The notes beneath the pieces were generated by a model, which was given only the letters and a program-made list of their open reading frames with translations, was not told the origin of the DNA and searched no databases. The position numbers and the translations under genes are program-made. Positions 25,855 to 34,812 of a DNA stretch of 64,000 bases are shown here, piece by piece. How positions within the stretch are numbered: position 1 is the stretch's first letter; each line of letters opens with the position of its first letter. The stretch covers positions 4,469,501-4,533,500 of the forward strand of contig NZ_CP126080.1 of NCBI RefSeq assembly GCF_030122805.1. Direction: 5' to 3'. This DNA is from Mesobacillus sp. AQ2. Lineage in GTDB: Bacteria; Bacillota; Bacilli; Bacillales; Cytobacillaceae.

Positions 25855-26526
25855 CTAATTTTCAAATAAGTCTGATATCGAAAGTTGTTGAATTGTTTCA
25901 TAATCTGCTTTTTTCTTTTCGTCAATTGCTTTTAATTCCTTAGGCATTTTAAATATAGTTCTTTCAATTTCTCTACCATAAAACATGAAATAAGGGATGT
26001 CAGGGGGGTTTAGTATATATTCTTTATTAGATTCCAGAGTCTTTATCTCATCTCTTAGCTCCATTAACAGGCGTCCTAACGCATTGGTTCCGATTAATAA
26101 GTTTATATCAACTGGTTTTGCTCCCCAGAAATCATCTTTATTCGACTCTTCAACAATAGGTAAATCTTCTGTACTCAACAGTAATGTAGAGAATTTATCC
26201 CAATTATTAAAGAGCTTTACTCTAAGGCACCATCGCATAACTTTTAGACGTACATCATCCCAGTCAGGTCTACTATTCTCTTTATACTTTTTACTTTTCA
26301 TTTTTGCCGTCATTGGACTTTTTTGAAAAACAATCTCTTTCTGAGCGTCAGGAATATGCGGATACCTACATGCTTGATATAAAGCTTCTGAAGATAATAT
26401 ACGAATCCCATTCAAATAAATGAGATAACCGCCTGCCATATTTGAAAGTCCGCCGAAGTCTTCTTTAGTTTTTCTAAAGACAATAGATTTATCTCTGTAG
26501 TATTTTCTAATTTCTCGTTTTTCCAT
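25855..26526 (-). CDS. NADAR-family protein (YbiA-like N-glycosidase fold)
   Basis: A 223-residue protein with the NADAR pattern: a FGGLSNMAGG entry loop, SSEALYQACRY helix, SPMTAKMKSK, MRWCLRVKLFNNW, TEDLPIVEESNKDDFWG and the closing NALGRLLMELRDEI. NADAR enzymes cleave N-glycosidic bonds, and some remove ADP-ribose from DNA guanine as antitoxins or act in phage conflict. The conserved Glu and the DDFWG motif are present. It follows the PRTase-like gene by 14 bases on the same strand, so the two form an operon. The substrate here is unknown. Confidence 0.82.
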   Translation of the reverse strand: MEKREIRKYYRDKSIVFRKTKEDFGGLSNMAGGYLIYLNGIRILSSEALYQACRYPHIPDAQKEIVFQKSPMTAKMKSKKYKENSRPDWDDVRLKVMRWCLRVKLFNNWDKFSTLLLSTEDLPIVEESNKDDFWGAKPVDINLLIGTNALGRLLMELRDEIKTLESNKEYILNPPDIPYFMFYGREIERTIFKMPKELKAIDEKKKADYETIQQLSISDLFEN

Positions 26527-26540
26527 ACTTCTACCTCTAA

Positions 26541-27581
26541 CTATAAATTATTAGTGGTTCTAGGGAATAGTGGGTACCACTGATTTATTGGGTATTGTTT
26601 GTTAGGATCCCCCCACCACAATACAATAGGGCAATTATTGGCAATATTTCTGTAGGTTATAAAAAATGAACCGAAACCTAATGTATTATGATAGTCGTAG
26701 CCCATAGGCTTCATAGATTGATTAGGTTCATTTATTAAATTAAATATAAATACACCTTTTTCAAGAAAGGTTTTTTCTAGAATTGACCTTTTTTCTATAG
26801 ATGAAAACATCCCTGTTTGATAGGCTATATTAGATTCTCTTAATATAGGAATATTATTTCTTTGTTTTTCAGTTCGTTTTTCGTCTATATACTCAATAAA
26901 GTCTAATACCTCTTGACTATAACTATTTGCAATTGAGGGCCAAAAAAAATCATGATTATCACTAAATATATTATTACTGAATTCCTTATACTTCCAAAAG
27001 CATACCTTTATATACTTTTGGGCACATATTGCTTCAATCATATTTTTGCGATACTCAAAATTATTTTTATACCATGCAAAGTACAAAATGTATAAAGTTG
27101 TATTAGGTTTAGCAATATTTATCCAATTTTCTATATCTCTATATAATCTATTACCAGTATACATACAATCATCCAAGTAGATATATCTCTGAGTTTCTAA
27201 GGGTTCGTATTCATATATACTAAAATTGTACCTATCCTTAATGATTTCATCCATTAAATCTAATAATTCATTTTGGCTTCCTCCTCTACCTTGGATATTT
27301 AAAAGCTTGATTTTATGTCTATTTTGAAAGAAGTTATCAGTAAATATTTCTGGTATATTGATGTATCCTTCGAGTAGAGTATAGGCTTTAGACCTAGATA
27401 TATAGTTATTTTTAAGTAAATGTTCTATTTCGCTTAAAATTGTTGTTTGACTAGAAGCTTCAAATTGCTCAACCCACCTATTAACATGATCATAACTCAT
27501 TATTGTACCGTTCTTATAATCCTGTGTGATTTCAACTATTGAGTTAATTAAATTTTCTTTATACCTAACCTCTACTTGCAT
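26541..27581 (-). CDS. Phosphoribosyltransferase-like protein (PRTase-CE type) paired with NADAR
   Basis: A 346-residue protein. A helical N-terminal region (about 1-90) precedes a type I PRTase-like core. The phosphoribosyl-diphosphate binding loop is YIYLDDCMYTGN (near 132-143: two Asp, then T-G), and an upstream LLNIQGRGGSQNEL loop may be the other substrate loop. This fits the PRTase-CE group described in prokaryotic conflict systems. AAAGGAGG precedes the ATG. With NADAR it forms a two-gene operon linking synthesis and cleavage of an N-riboside bond, so a nucleotide- or ADP-ribose-based defence module is plausible. Its activity is not established. Confidence 0.6.
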   Translation of the reverse strand: MQVEVRYKENLINSIVEITQDYKNGTIMSYDHVNRWVEQFEASSQTTILSEIEHLLKNNYISRSKAYTLLEGYINIPEIFTDNFFQNRHKIKLLNIQGRGGSQNELLDLMDEIIKDRYNFSIYEYEPLETQRYIYLDDCMYTGNRLYRDIENWINIAKPNTTLYILYFAWYKNNFEYRKNMIEAICAQKYIKVCFWKYKEFSNNIFSDNHDFFWPSIANSYSQEVLDFIEYIDEKRTEKQRNNIPILRESNIAYQTGMFSSIEKRSILEKTFLEKGVFIFNLINEPNQSMKPMGYDYHNTLGFGSFFITYRNIANNCPIVLWWGDPNKQYPINQWYPLFPRTTNNL

Positions 27582-27633
27582 AGTAATCCTCCTTTAAATA
27601 GAACGTATAGGAAACCGCTTTCATATTTGGTTA

Positions 27634-27668
27634 TAAAAAAGAGCCCTCAACGGTAGTTGAGAACTCTT
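27634..27668 (-). terminator. Terminator at the end of the capsule operon
   Basis: Stem CTCAAC / GTTGAG extended across a 2-base mismatch by GAG / CTC. On the minus strand it is followed by TTTTTTATAA. It lies immediately after the epimerase stop codon. Confidence 0.7.
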
Positions 27669-27673
27669 TATGT

Positions 27674-28699
27674 TTAACTTTTCTTATAATACTCCACATA
27701 CCAATCCGAAAACTTTTGCAGTCCTTCTTCAATTGAAGTCTCAGGCTTAAACCCAACCGCCTGCTGCAGTCGATCTGTCGATGCATAAGTCGCCGGTACA
27801 TCTCCTGGTTTGATTGGTTCAAAGACTTTCTCAAACTGAACTTCTCTTCCCAGTGAATTGCTCAATGCCTTCTCCAATGTTTCAATAAAGGTCATCAGTT
27901 TCTCTGGGCTGTTATTACCGATGTTATAAACCTTGTGGGCAACGGTATTGACTGGTGGACTGGTAATCAGTCGCTCAATTCCCACTACAATATCATCAAT
28001 ATAGGTAAAGTCACGGTAAAGGTCGTATTCAAAATCGCCGTTATTGAAAATCTTAATTGGCTCTCCAGCAAAGTACTTATCAGTAAAGCCAAAGTAAGCC
28101 ATGTCAGGTCTTCCAATTGGTCCGTATACTGTAAAGAAGCGGAGACCCGTTGCTGGAATCTTATATAGATGGCTATAAGTATGTGCCATCAATTCATTAG
28201 ATTTTTTAGTAGACGCGTAAAGTGACACGGGATTATCCACAAAGTCAGTCTCTTCAAACGGAACCTTTTTATTTGCACCGTATACAGAGCTGGAGGATGC
28301 ATAGACTAAATGGTCAACAGGATTGTGTCTGCATGCCTCAAGAATATTGTAAAAACCAATGACATTACTCTGAATATATACATCTGGATTTTCAATCGAA
28401 TATCTCACTCCTGCCTGGGCTGCTAGATTTACGACTATATTAGGCTTGTACTTCTCAAAAATTCCATTAATAAAATCTTTATCAGAAATATCACCCTTAA
28501 CAAACGTAAACCTCTCATATGGTTCAAGCTGTTCCAATCGAGCATATTTCAAATTAACATCATAATAATCATTAACATTATCAATACCAATTACTGTGCA
28601 ACCTTGATCTAATAGTTTCTTAGATAGATAAAATCCAATAAACCCAGCAGCACCAGTAATCAAATAAACTTTATTAGGATCCAATGACTTCTGATACAA
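27674..28699 (-). CDS. NAD-dependent UDP-glucuronate 4-epimerase-like protein
   Basis: A 341-residue extended SDR. The Rossmann motif GAAGFIG lies at residues 17-23 and the catalytic YASTKKSNE (Tyr-x3-Lys) near 163. A GIDNVNDYYDV region is typical of UDP-glucuronate epimerases (CapI/GAE type), which interconvert UDP-glucuronate and UDP-galacturonate. It overlaps the end of the UDP-glucose dehydrogenase gene by 26 bases, so the enzyme next to it makes its substrate. The TTG start follows AAAGGAG. It is the last gene of the capsule operon. Confidence 0.85.
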   Translation of the reverse strand: MYQKSLDPNKVYLITGAAGFIGFYLSKKLLDQGCTVIGIDNVNDYYDVNLKYARLEQLEPYERFTFVKGDISDKDFINGIFEKYKPNIVVNLAAQAGVRYSIENPDVYIQSNVIGFYNILEACRHNPVDHLVYASSSSVYGANKKVPFEETDFVDNPVSLYASTKKSNELMAHTYSHLYKIPATGLRFFTVYGPIGRPDMAYFGFTDKYFAGEPIKIFNNGDFEYDLYRDFTYIDDIVVGIERLITSPPVNTVAHKVYNIGNNSPEKLMTFIETLEKALSNSLGREVQFEKVFEPIKPGDVPATYASTDRLQQAVGFKPETSIEEGLQKFSDWYVEYYKKS

Positions 28700-30050
28700 G
28701 TTTCTTCGACTCCTTTACGCTTTCACGAGTAGCAGGTGGTCTTCCAATCGAATGGTACTCAACCCCCGCATCTTTCATTTCTTCAACTTTATAAATATTC
28801 CTTCCGTCAAATACTAAAGGAGTTCTCATTAGTTCTTTGTAAGCATCTGCTGTTACAGCTTTAACTTCTCCCCACTCAGTGAAAATGAAGCATACATTCG
28901 CATCTTTTAAGGCTTCTTCTGCACTATCTACATAAGTTATTCTACCTTGTCCATACTGCCCTTGAGGATAAACATTTGAAAAGTTAGCCGCTCCTATTGG
29001 ATCAAAAGCATAAATATCAGCACCTTGATCTAATAACAAAGGAACATTCTCAAGTGATGCAGCTTCCCTTAGATCATCCGTTCCAGGTTTAAAAGTCAAC
29101 CCAAGCACAGCTACCTTAAGACCATTGAAAGTAATAAGCCTCTTACTCGCCTTTTTATATAACATGGTTTTTTGTTCTTTATTAACATCAATTGCCGCTT
29201 TAACAGTTTTCAGCTCATATCCATTCTGTTTGGCAATATACTCAAGAGCCTTAGTATCCTTAGGAAAACATGAGCCACCGAATCCAATACCAGCATTTAA
29301 AAACTTGCTTCCAATACGGTCATCAAAGCTCATGCCTCTTGCTACATCCTGAATATCCGCACCTACTAATTCACAAAGATTTGCAATGTCGTTCATGTAA
29401 GATATTTTAAGTGCAAGGAAATCGTTCGATGCATACTTGATCATTTCAGCAGATCTTCTATTAACTGAAACAGTAGGCAAATGGAATGGCTCATAGATTT
29501 TCATTAAGCGTTCTTCAGCCCATTTACTTTCTGTACCGATAATAACTCTCTCTGCATAGAGAGTATCATGGACTGCAGACCCTTGTGCCAAGAACTCCGG
29601 GTTAGATGCTACTTCCACTCTTACGTCATTAACTAAGAAATCATTGATAAATTGTTCAACCTTATCGTTTGTTCCGACTGGAACAGTAGATTTTACAACA
29701 ACAAGACAATCTTTTTCTACAGATTCTGCAATCTGCCTTGCAACAGTTGCAATATATGCTAGATTAGCAGATCCATCGGGTTGTTCTGGAGTACCGACAC
29801 CAATAAATATTACATCCGCATCCTTGTAGGCTGAATTATAATCTGTTGAATAATCAATTCTTCCTGCTGAGTAATTCTTCTGCATCATCTCTTCTAAACC
29901 AGTTTCATAAATAGGGGACATACCGGACTTCATTAATTTTACTTTGTTTTCATCTATATCCACACATATTACTTGATGACCCATTTCCGCAAAACAAACA
30001 CCGGCCACTAAGCCCACGTATCCTGTACCTGCAACTGCAATTTTAAACAA
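28674..30050 (-). CDS. ugd: UDP-glucose 6-dehydrogenase (YwqF/TuaD-like)
   Basis: About 458 residues. The N-terminal Rossmann motif AVAGTGYVGLVAG, the catalytic cysteine in GIGFGGSCFPKD and the C-terminal UDP-binding domain with LTFKPGTDDLREA are all intact. It oxidises UDP-glucose to UDP-glucuronate for the acidic capsule. The TTG at 30050 gives MFKIAVAG, the usual start, and lies nine bases after AAGGAG; the longer ATG frame overlaps that site. In B. subtilis the ugd homologue ywqF directly follows ywqE. Here about 11 kb of polysaccharide genes separate them. Confidence 0.9.
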   Translation of the reverse strand: MFKIAVAGTGYVGLVAGVCFAEMGHQVICVDIDENKVKLMKSGMSPIYETGLEEMMQKNYSAGRIDYSTDYNSAYKDADVIFIGVGTPEQPDGSANLAYIATVARQIAESVEKDCLVVVKSTVPVGTNDKVEQFINDFLVNDVRVEVASNPEFLAQGSAVHDTLYAERVIIGTESKWAEERLMKIYEPFHLPTVSVNRRSAEMIKYASNDFLALKISYMNDIANLCELVGADIQDVARGMSFDDRIGSKFLNAGIGFGGSCFPKDTKALEYIAKQNGYELKTVKAAIDVNKEQKTMLYKKASKRLITFNGLKVAVLGLTFKPGTDDLREAASLENVPLLLDQGADIYAFDPIGAANFSNVYPQGQYGQGRITYVDSAEEALKDANVCFIFTEWGEVKAVTADAYKELMRTPLVFDGRNIYKVEEMKDAGVEYHSIGRPPATRESVKESKKLVSEVIGS

Positions 30051-30475
30051 ATTAAACATCTCCTTATTCATAGTATAAAAGTGTATCTAACATGCAAGAA
30101 GAATATACAGAAACTAGTAAGATATCATTTTTGCTACTCATTCATTCAAACTTTTTTACCTGTATCTATCCACACACTTGGCAATTTTCCCTGTCAATGT
30201 AAATTTCAAAAAAGAGGACAAAGATACGAACATAATATCACCTTAAACCCCTACCTCTTGATTGAATATATTAAATTAAAAAGAAGCATATGGTTGGTCC
30301 ACTGCTTCCTACAAAAGATAAATTCTATTTTTAAAACCCTATTTAACCCCATTACCAACCCACTAGTAATGATTTGAAATTTTAATTTAAAAACTTTTTT
30401 TCACTCATGCTTACTTTGAGATATTTTTTCTTACCGACATTAACAAATATATACAAATGAATATCTAGTTAAAAT
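30051..30475. other. Intergenic gap inside the capsule operon
   Basis: About 425 AT-rich bases between the flippase stop and the ugd start. No gene or clear terminator is seen. It could hold a promoter for ugd and the epimerase. Confidence 0.4.
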
Positions 30476-31885
30476 TTATTTCTTACCTCTTAAAAGTTTT
30501 TCAACAATTAACACTGAATATTTCAAAGTATTTAAATTAATCAAACATAATAACAAAACGAAAAATATATTTAATACCAAACTATCAACTAATAGTGAGG
30601 CTGCAGCAATTACAACCATTAATACTGTATTAAGGATATAAATTTTGACTTCGAATTTATACCACAATTGTCTTGATATCATTGTTCTAAGCCAGAAAAA
30701 AGCTATATATGAGATTCCAGTAGAGATAGAAGCTCCTAGCGCTCCATATTCAGGAACTAAAAAGTAGTTACCTATTAAATTAAGAATTGCTACAATCACT
30801 GAAATTAATATATTATAATTTGTTTTTCTCTTAAAAGCTATCCCTAATGAAGTGCACTCTGATATTGTGTACATTAATGGAGAAAAAAGTAGAAATGGCA
30901 CACTTAAAGCAGCAACAGAATAAGATGCTCCTAATATTTGTATTATTATATCCTTAAATGATATGATTCCAATAAAAATAAGACCCATATAGAACATTGA
31001 AAATTGTCCAACTTTTTCAAATCTTTCATTTGAAACATTACTTTCAAACCACCTGTAAGCTGTTGGTATCCAAAAAGTAGCGAATGATTGTTGGAAAATC
31101 GCTAAAAACCCTACGATCTTAAATGCAGCTGAATATATACCTAATTCATCATACGTGGACCAACTTTTTAAAGCTAGCCGGTCCATAGAATTAAAAATCC
31201 ATATAACAATTGAAGCGGGTACCAATGGTAACCCGAAGTCCAGAAGTTTTTTTATTAATACCTTATCTATTGATAAAAAAGCCGTCCAATCTTTCATAGT
31301 ACTTAAAAATTGAATAAATGTTATTATTAGCAAGCTGAAAAAAGTAGCACTAATAATACCAATAAAAGATCTATCAAAATAAATTAATATTATTAGCAAA
31401 AGTAATCCTTCTATGAATTTGTTAAGAATGATAAATGCAGAATATAATATTGCTTTTTCCTGAATTCTAATTTTTAACAAGCTGAATCTATTGATAATCG
31501 CTAAAATAAGGGATATTGATAAATAAAAAATTGCTAAAAAATTAATTTCATTAAATAAAATCAATGATAAGTTCTTATAAAAAAGCAAAAAAGTTATACA
31601 TAAAACCACAGAAAGTGTTAGTGGCAATATTACTGAGTTCGCAAAGACTTTACGCTTTTCAGGATTTGAATGATACTCTCTTAAAAAGGATTGATCCAAA
31701 CCAAAATAAATAATTAGCGAGCCTAGAGTATAGGTAAGGGTATACATCGATGCTTTCCCGAACTCATTTGGCAAAACAAAATAAGTAGTTATTGGAACGA
31801 TAATTAATCCTATTAGACCCGCTACAGCCGGCCCTAAGGAAAAGGATACTAGCCTACTCGCAAATCGTTTTAAGCTTTCTTCCAC
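30476..31885 (-). CDS. Wzx-type oligosaccharide flippase
   Basis: A 469-residue integral membrane protein with about 12-14 hydrophobic segments. The N-terminal RLVSFSLGPAVAGLIGLIIVPIT resembles the first helix of the polysaccharide transporter (MOP) family. It would flip the lipid-linked repeat unit across the membrane for Wzy. The GTG start follows GGGAGA by nine bases. The gene is very AT-rich, like the other unit-specific genes, as expected for a horizontally exchanged serotype cassette. Confidence 0.85.
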   Translation of the reverse strand: MEESLKRFASRLVSFSLGPAVAGLIGLIIVPITTYFVLPNEFGKASMYTLTYTLGSLIIYFGLDQSFLREYHSNPEKRKVFANSVILPLTLSVVLCITFLLFYKNLSLILFNEINFLAIFYLSISLILAIINRFSLLKIRIQEKAILYSAFIILNKFIEGLLLLIILIYFDRSFIGIISATFFSLLIITFIQFLSTMKDWTAFLSIDKVLIKKLLDFGLPLVPASIVIWIFNSMDRLALKSWSTYDELGIYSAAFKIVGFLAIFQQSFATFWIPTAYRWFESNVSNERFEKVGQFSMFYMGLIFIGIISFKDIIIQILGASYSVAALSVPFLLFSPLMYTISECTSLGIAFKRKTNYNILISVIVAILNLIGNYFLVPEYGALGASISTGISYIAFFWLRTMISRQLWYKFEVKIYILNTVLMVVIAAASLLVDSLVLNIFFVLLLCLINLNTLKYSVLIVEKLLRGKK

Positions 31886-31942
31886 ATTATCTAATCTCCC
31901 TCTATTTATTAACTTCGTCTAAACCCTCTTATATTAAAACTC

Positions 31943-33043
31943 CTACTTGTTTTTGTTACTCCAAATCCCTTTGATATGATCTGCGTACAAAGAAATCTTA
32001 AAATTCCCCATTGCAAATGCTCTTGATTCCTTTGATATTTCATCCATTCTATTATTATCACTTGTAATCTTGATAGCTTTTATTAGACTGTTCGTCAAAT
32101 CAATTAAATTTAAACTTGTTAACATACCAAATGGTTCTTTCACTATTCTTTTCGTGTCACCTACCTCTGATGCAATTACAAAATTACCAGATGACACCGC
32201 TTCTAGTAATGACTGTGAAGGGTAGTTTTCCAAATCTTGAATTGACAAAAATATTCTTGAAGTTGCAAGAACATTACTTAAATCAATATTTCCTGTCAAA
32301 TTTACAATATCCTCTAATTTATTCGTCTTAATGTATTCTTCTATATAAGAATACAAAGGTCCACCACCTGCAAAGATAACCTTGTAATCATTACTTCGTA
32401 TAATAGCTCGGCATTCATTAACTGCTTGTATTGCTAATATAGGGTTTTTTTGTCCAATCAATCGTGATGCAAAAACTATAACCTTAGATTTTTTATTTGA
32501 AGGTTTAAATTTCTCTAAATCCGTAAAAGAGTTATTTGGAGAATGTATTTTTATTTCTTTTGAAGAAATCTCCTGTGATATTCTTTTCACATTGTCAACA
32601 TATAATGGATAAAGACAATCAATTTTATCCACTGAACTTAACAATTCATGAAAAGTTATTTTCTGCAATCTGTTTTTGTATTTCCCTAAACATAAATCAT
32701 ACGAATTTAATGATAAGATAATCTCCTTCTTTTTCTTAAAAAATCTAAAAGTCCTATAAAGAAAAAAAAAGGAACTATTAACAGTAATAAAATGCACTAT
32801 GTCAATATTTATTTTTAATAATAAAGTTAACACTTTAATATTTCTGCTAGTTTCAAAAATAAATAAATTACTGTTTACTAGATATTCAGATATAAACTTT
32901 TTTAAATCGTTTTTTTTTCCTACTAAAATAACATTTATTTTGTAATTAGTATCTTTGCTAAGGTAGTTTATTAATCTGGCAAACCTTCTTTCAGCACCAC
33001 CATAATTTTTTGTAATTTTAAATATAAAACATATATTTTTCAT
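31943..33043 (-). CDS. Glycosyltransferase family 4-type protein
   Basis: A 366-residue GT-B fold enzyme. An N-terminal NYGGAERRFARL acceptor loop and the C-terminal donor signature SQSLLEAVSSGNFVIASEVGD (the E-x7-E region) are visible, with VIVFASRLIGQKNP at the domain junction. It adds one sugar of the repeat unit at the cytoplasmic face. Donor and linkage cannot be told. It starts at the stop of the preceding glycosyltransferase gene (4-base overlap). Confidence 0.82.
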   Translation of the reverse strand: MKNICFIFKITKNYGGAERRFARLINYLSKDTNYKINVILVGKKNDLKKFISEYLVNSNLFIFETSRNIKVLTLLLKINIDIVHFITVNSSFFFLYRTFRFFKKKKEIILSLNSYDLCLGKYKNRLQKITFHELLSSVDKIDCLYPLYVDNVKRISQEISSKEIKIHSPNNSFTDLEKFKPSNKKSKVIVFASRLIGQKNPILAIQAVNECRAIIRSNDYKVIFAGGGPLYSYIEEYIKTNKLEDIVNLTGNIDLSNVLATSRIFLSIQDLENYPSQSLLEAVSSGNFVIASEVGDTKRIVKEPFGMLTSLNLIDLTNSLIKAIKITSDNNRMDEISKESRAFAMGNFKISLYADHIKGIWSNKNK

Positions 33044-34224
33044 TCATATTTCCACCATTCTTTGACAACCTTATATCCGTTCTGTCTAATATTTATTAGA
33101 TCACTAAGAAATCTTTTGCTTGAAAATCTTTGTCTAACTGTTTGACTAGTTTTTTTCATACCAGTTATCCGGTTTTTGTCTTTATCTTCGATTACTTTTA
33201 TAATCGCTTCGGATATCTTATCAACATTAGCTGATACATACTCACCTAAATAAATATTGTTACTAGACCATTTAAATAGATATTCCGGTCCACCTTCAGC
33301 ACATGTTACTACCGGTGTTCCTGTCGTTAATGCCTCCAATAAAACATTCCCAAAACTTTCATAGTAACTTGTATTTAATAGCAAATCACTTTTTATTAAA
33401 CTTTTTTGTATTTCTTCTTTATTTTGAAATCCATGAAAAATAACCGCATCTTGAATGTTATTTTTTTTCGTATACTTAACCAATTTTTTCAGCTCTGGTC
33501 CTGACCCAATAATATTATATTTAACATCGTAGCCTTTAGAAATTAGAAATTTAATTACGTCAAGTGCGAGTATATAATTTTTAGTTTTCCTTAAGTAACC
33601 TATACTTAATATACAAATCGTTTCATTGTTATCTTTGTCAGCGTAATTAAAAAAACTTTCATCAAATGCATTTGGTAAAAATATCATATTTCTATTATAT
33701 TTCTTAACATTTTCTATTTCTGTGGGTGTTTGCCTTATTATATAATCATATTTATCTATATAATTAACTGAGGAATATTTACTTTTATTCAAAACTTTAT
33801 TTAATAAATATTTATTTTCGTGAAGGTGCAAAAAAAACTTACAAGTATTAGAGTATTCTTTAAAACTTTCAACAAAGAATGCGTAGTATAAAGTATTTAC
33901 ATGGACAATCTCAAGGTGTATTTTATTTACGGTTAAGAACTCTTTAATTTCTCTATTAATAATTGAAATGAACTTTTTATCAGTAATATTAAATAATCTA
34001 AAAAACTTATATTTTAATGGAAGAATAATTGAAACATCTGTCATTTTCTTATTTAATTGCATTTTGGTTATCATAATTTTAGATTGATTCCTAAAACTAA
34101 CGTGAAAAAAATAAATATTTTCAATATCGGTAAAAGTATAAGCTGATGAATAGAAATCCAACATCCAAGCATTGGACTTATTCTTATATAATGGTGAATA
34201 ATGAGAAATACAAGCAATATTCAT
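33040..34224 (-). CDS. Glycosyltransferase (GT-B, family 1/4)
   Basis: About 394 residues. The donor-binding half shows CILSIGYLRKTKNYILALD and SYYESFGNVLLEALTTGTPVV with the E-x7-E motif, followed by CAEGGPEYL. The ATG at 34224 follows GGAGGG; the 28 extra N-terminal codons of the longer frame lie within the acetyltransferase gene and are rejected. It acts in the repeat-unit pathway; the sugar is unknown. It is coupled to the acetyltransferase gene whose stop it abuts. Confidence 0.82.
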   Translation of the reverse strand: MNIACISHYSPLYKNKSNAWMLDFYSSAYTFTDIENIYFFHVSFRNQSKIMITKMQLNKKMTDVSIILPLKYKFFRLFNITDKKFISIINREIKEFLTVNKIHLEIVHVNTLYYAFFVESFKEYSNTCKFFLHLHENKYLLNKVLNKSKYSSVNYIDKYDYIIRQTPTEIENVKKYNRNMIFLPNAFDESFFNYADKDNNETICILSIGYLRKTKNYILALDVIKFLISKGYDVKYNIIGSGPELKKLVKYTKKNNIQDAVIFHGFQNKEEIQKSLIKSDLLLNTSYYESFGNVLLEALTTGTPVVTCAEGGPEYLFKWSSNNIYLGEYVSANVDKISEAIIKVIEDKDKNRITGMKKTSQTVRQRFSSKRFLSDLINIRQNGYKVVKEWWKYE

Positions 34225-34225
34225 A

Positions 34226-34741
34226 TTATCCCTCCAACCTATCCATAACCATTTTTGCCCCTCTAACAAAGCTATTTGGCGGTACTGATTTATATACGGT
34301 CGTTCCACTGGCTATAATTGATTTTTCACCTATATTAACGTTTGGTAAAATAGTTACATTTGTTCCTAAGAAAACATTATCACCAATAGTGATGCCGCCT
34401 TCTTTTTGAATGTTTATTTTTTCACCATTTTTATCATAAAATATTTCATGCCACCTAGTCACAAAGGTAATTTTAGGGGCACAAATTACATTTTTTCCAA
34501 TAATTATCTTCCCCGTTCCCATTATATAGGAATATGGACCAACCCCAGAATCATTTCCAATTACTAATTTATCAAGCACATGGTATGAGATAATAGTATG
34601 GTGACCTATTACAGCATTGGTACCCAAGGTAATTCCGAGTAAACGTTGGAATCTTCTTCGAAAACTTTTTCCTATACTATTATTTCCACCAGGAATCTTT
34701 GAGATTATTAGACTGTAAAATATATATAACAACTTTTTCAT
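34226..34741 (-). CDS. Left-handed beta-helix acyltransferase (capsule O-acetyltransferase-like)
   Basis: About 171 residues. Hexapeptide repeats run through most of the protein (VIGNDSGVGPYSYI, IIGKNVICAP, TIGDNVFLGTNVTILPNVNIGE), ending with SFVRGAKM. This is the trimeric acetyltransferase fold of the Maa/WcaF group. It probably acetylates a repeat-unit sugar. The ATG at 34741 lies five bases after GAGAGGG. It is one of two hexapeptide acyltransferases in the operon. Confidence 0.82.
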   Translation of the reverse strand: MKKLLYIFYSLIISKIPGGNNSIGKSFRRRFQRLLGITLGTNAVIGHHTIISYHVLDKLVIGNDSGVGPYSYIMGTGKIIIGKNVICAPKITFVTRWHEIFYDKNGEKINIQKEGGITIGDNVFLGTNVTILPNVNIGEKSIIASGTTVYKSVPPNSFVRGAKMVMDRLEG

Positions 34742-34812
34742 ACAAACCCTCTCCATACCCTCAATAAGAATTTACAAGAAAGACTTTTTAAAGTGCTCAT
34801 AAATCTTTCTTT

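Noticed and set aside
30081..30377. 98-codon plus-strand frame in the capsule gap
   Set aside because: No Shine-Dalgarno or domain, and AT-rich sequence gives such frames by chance.
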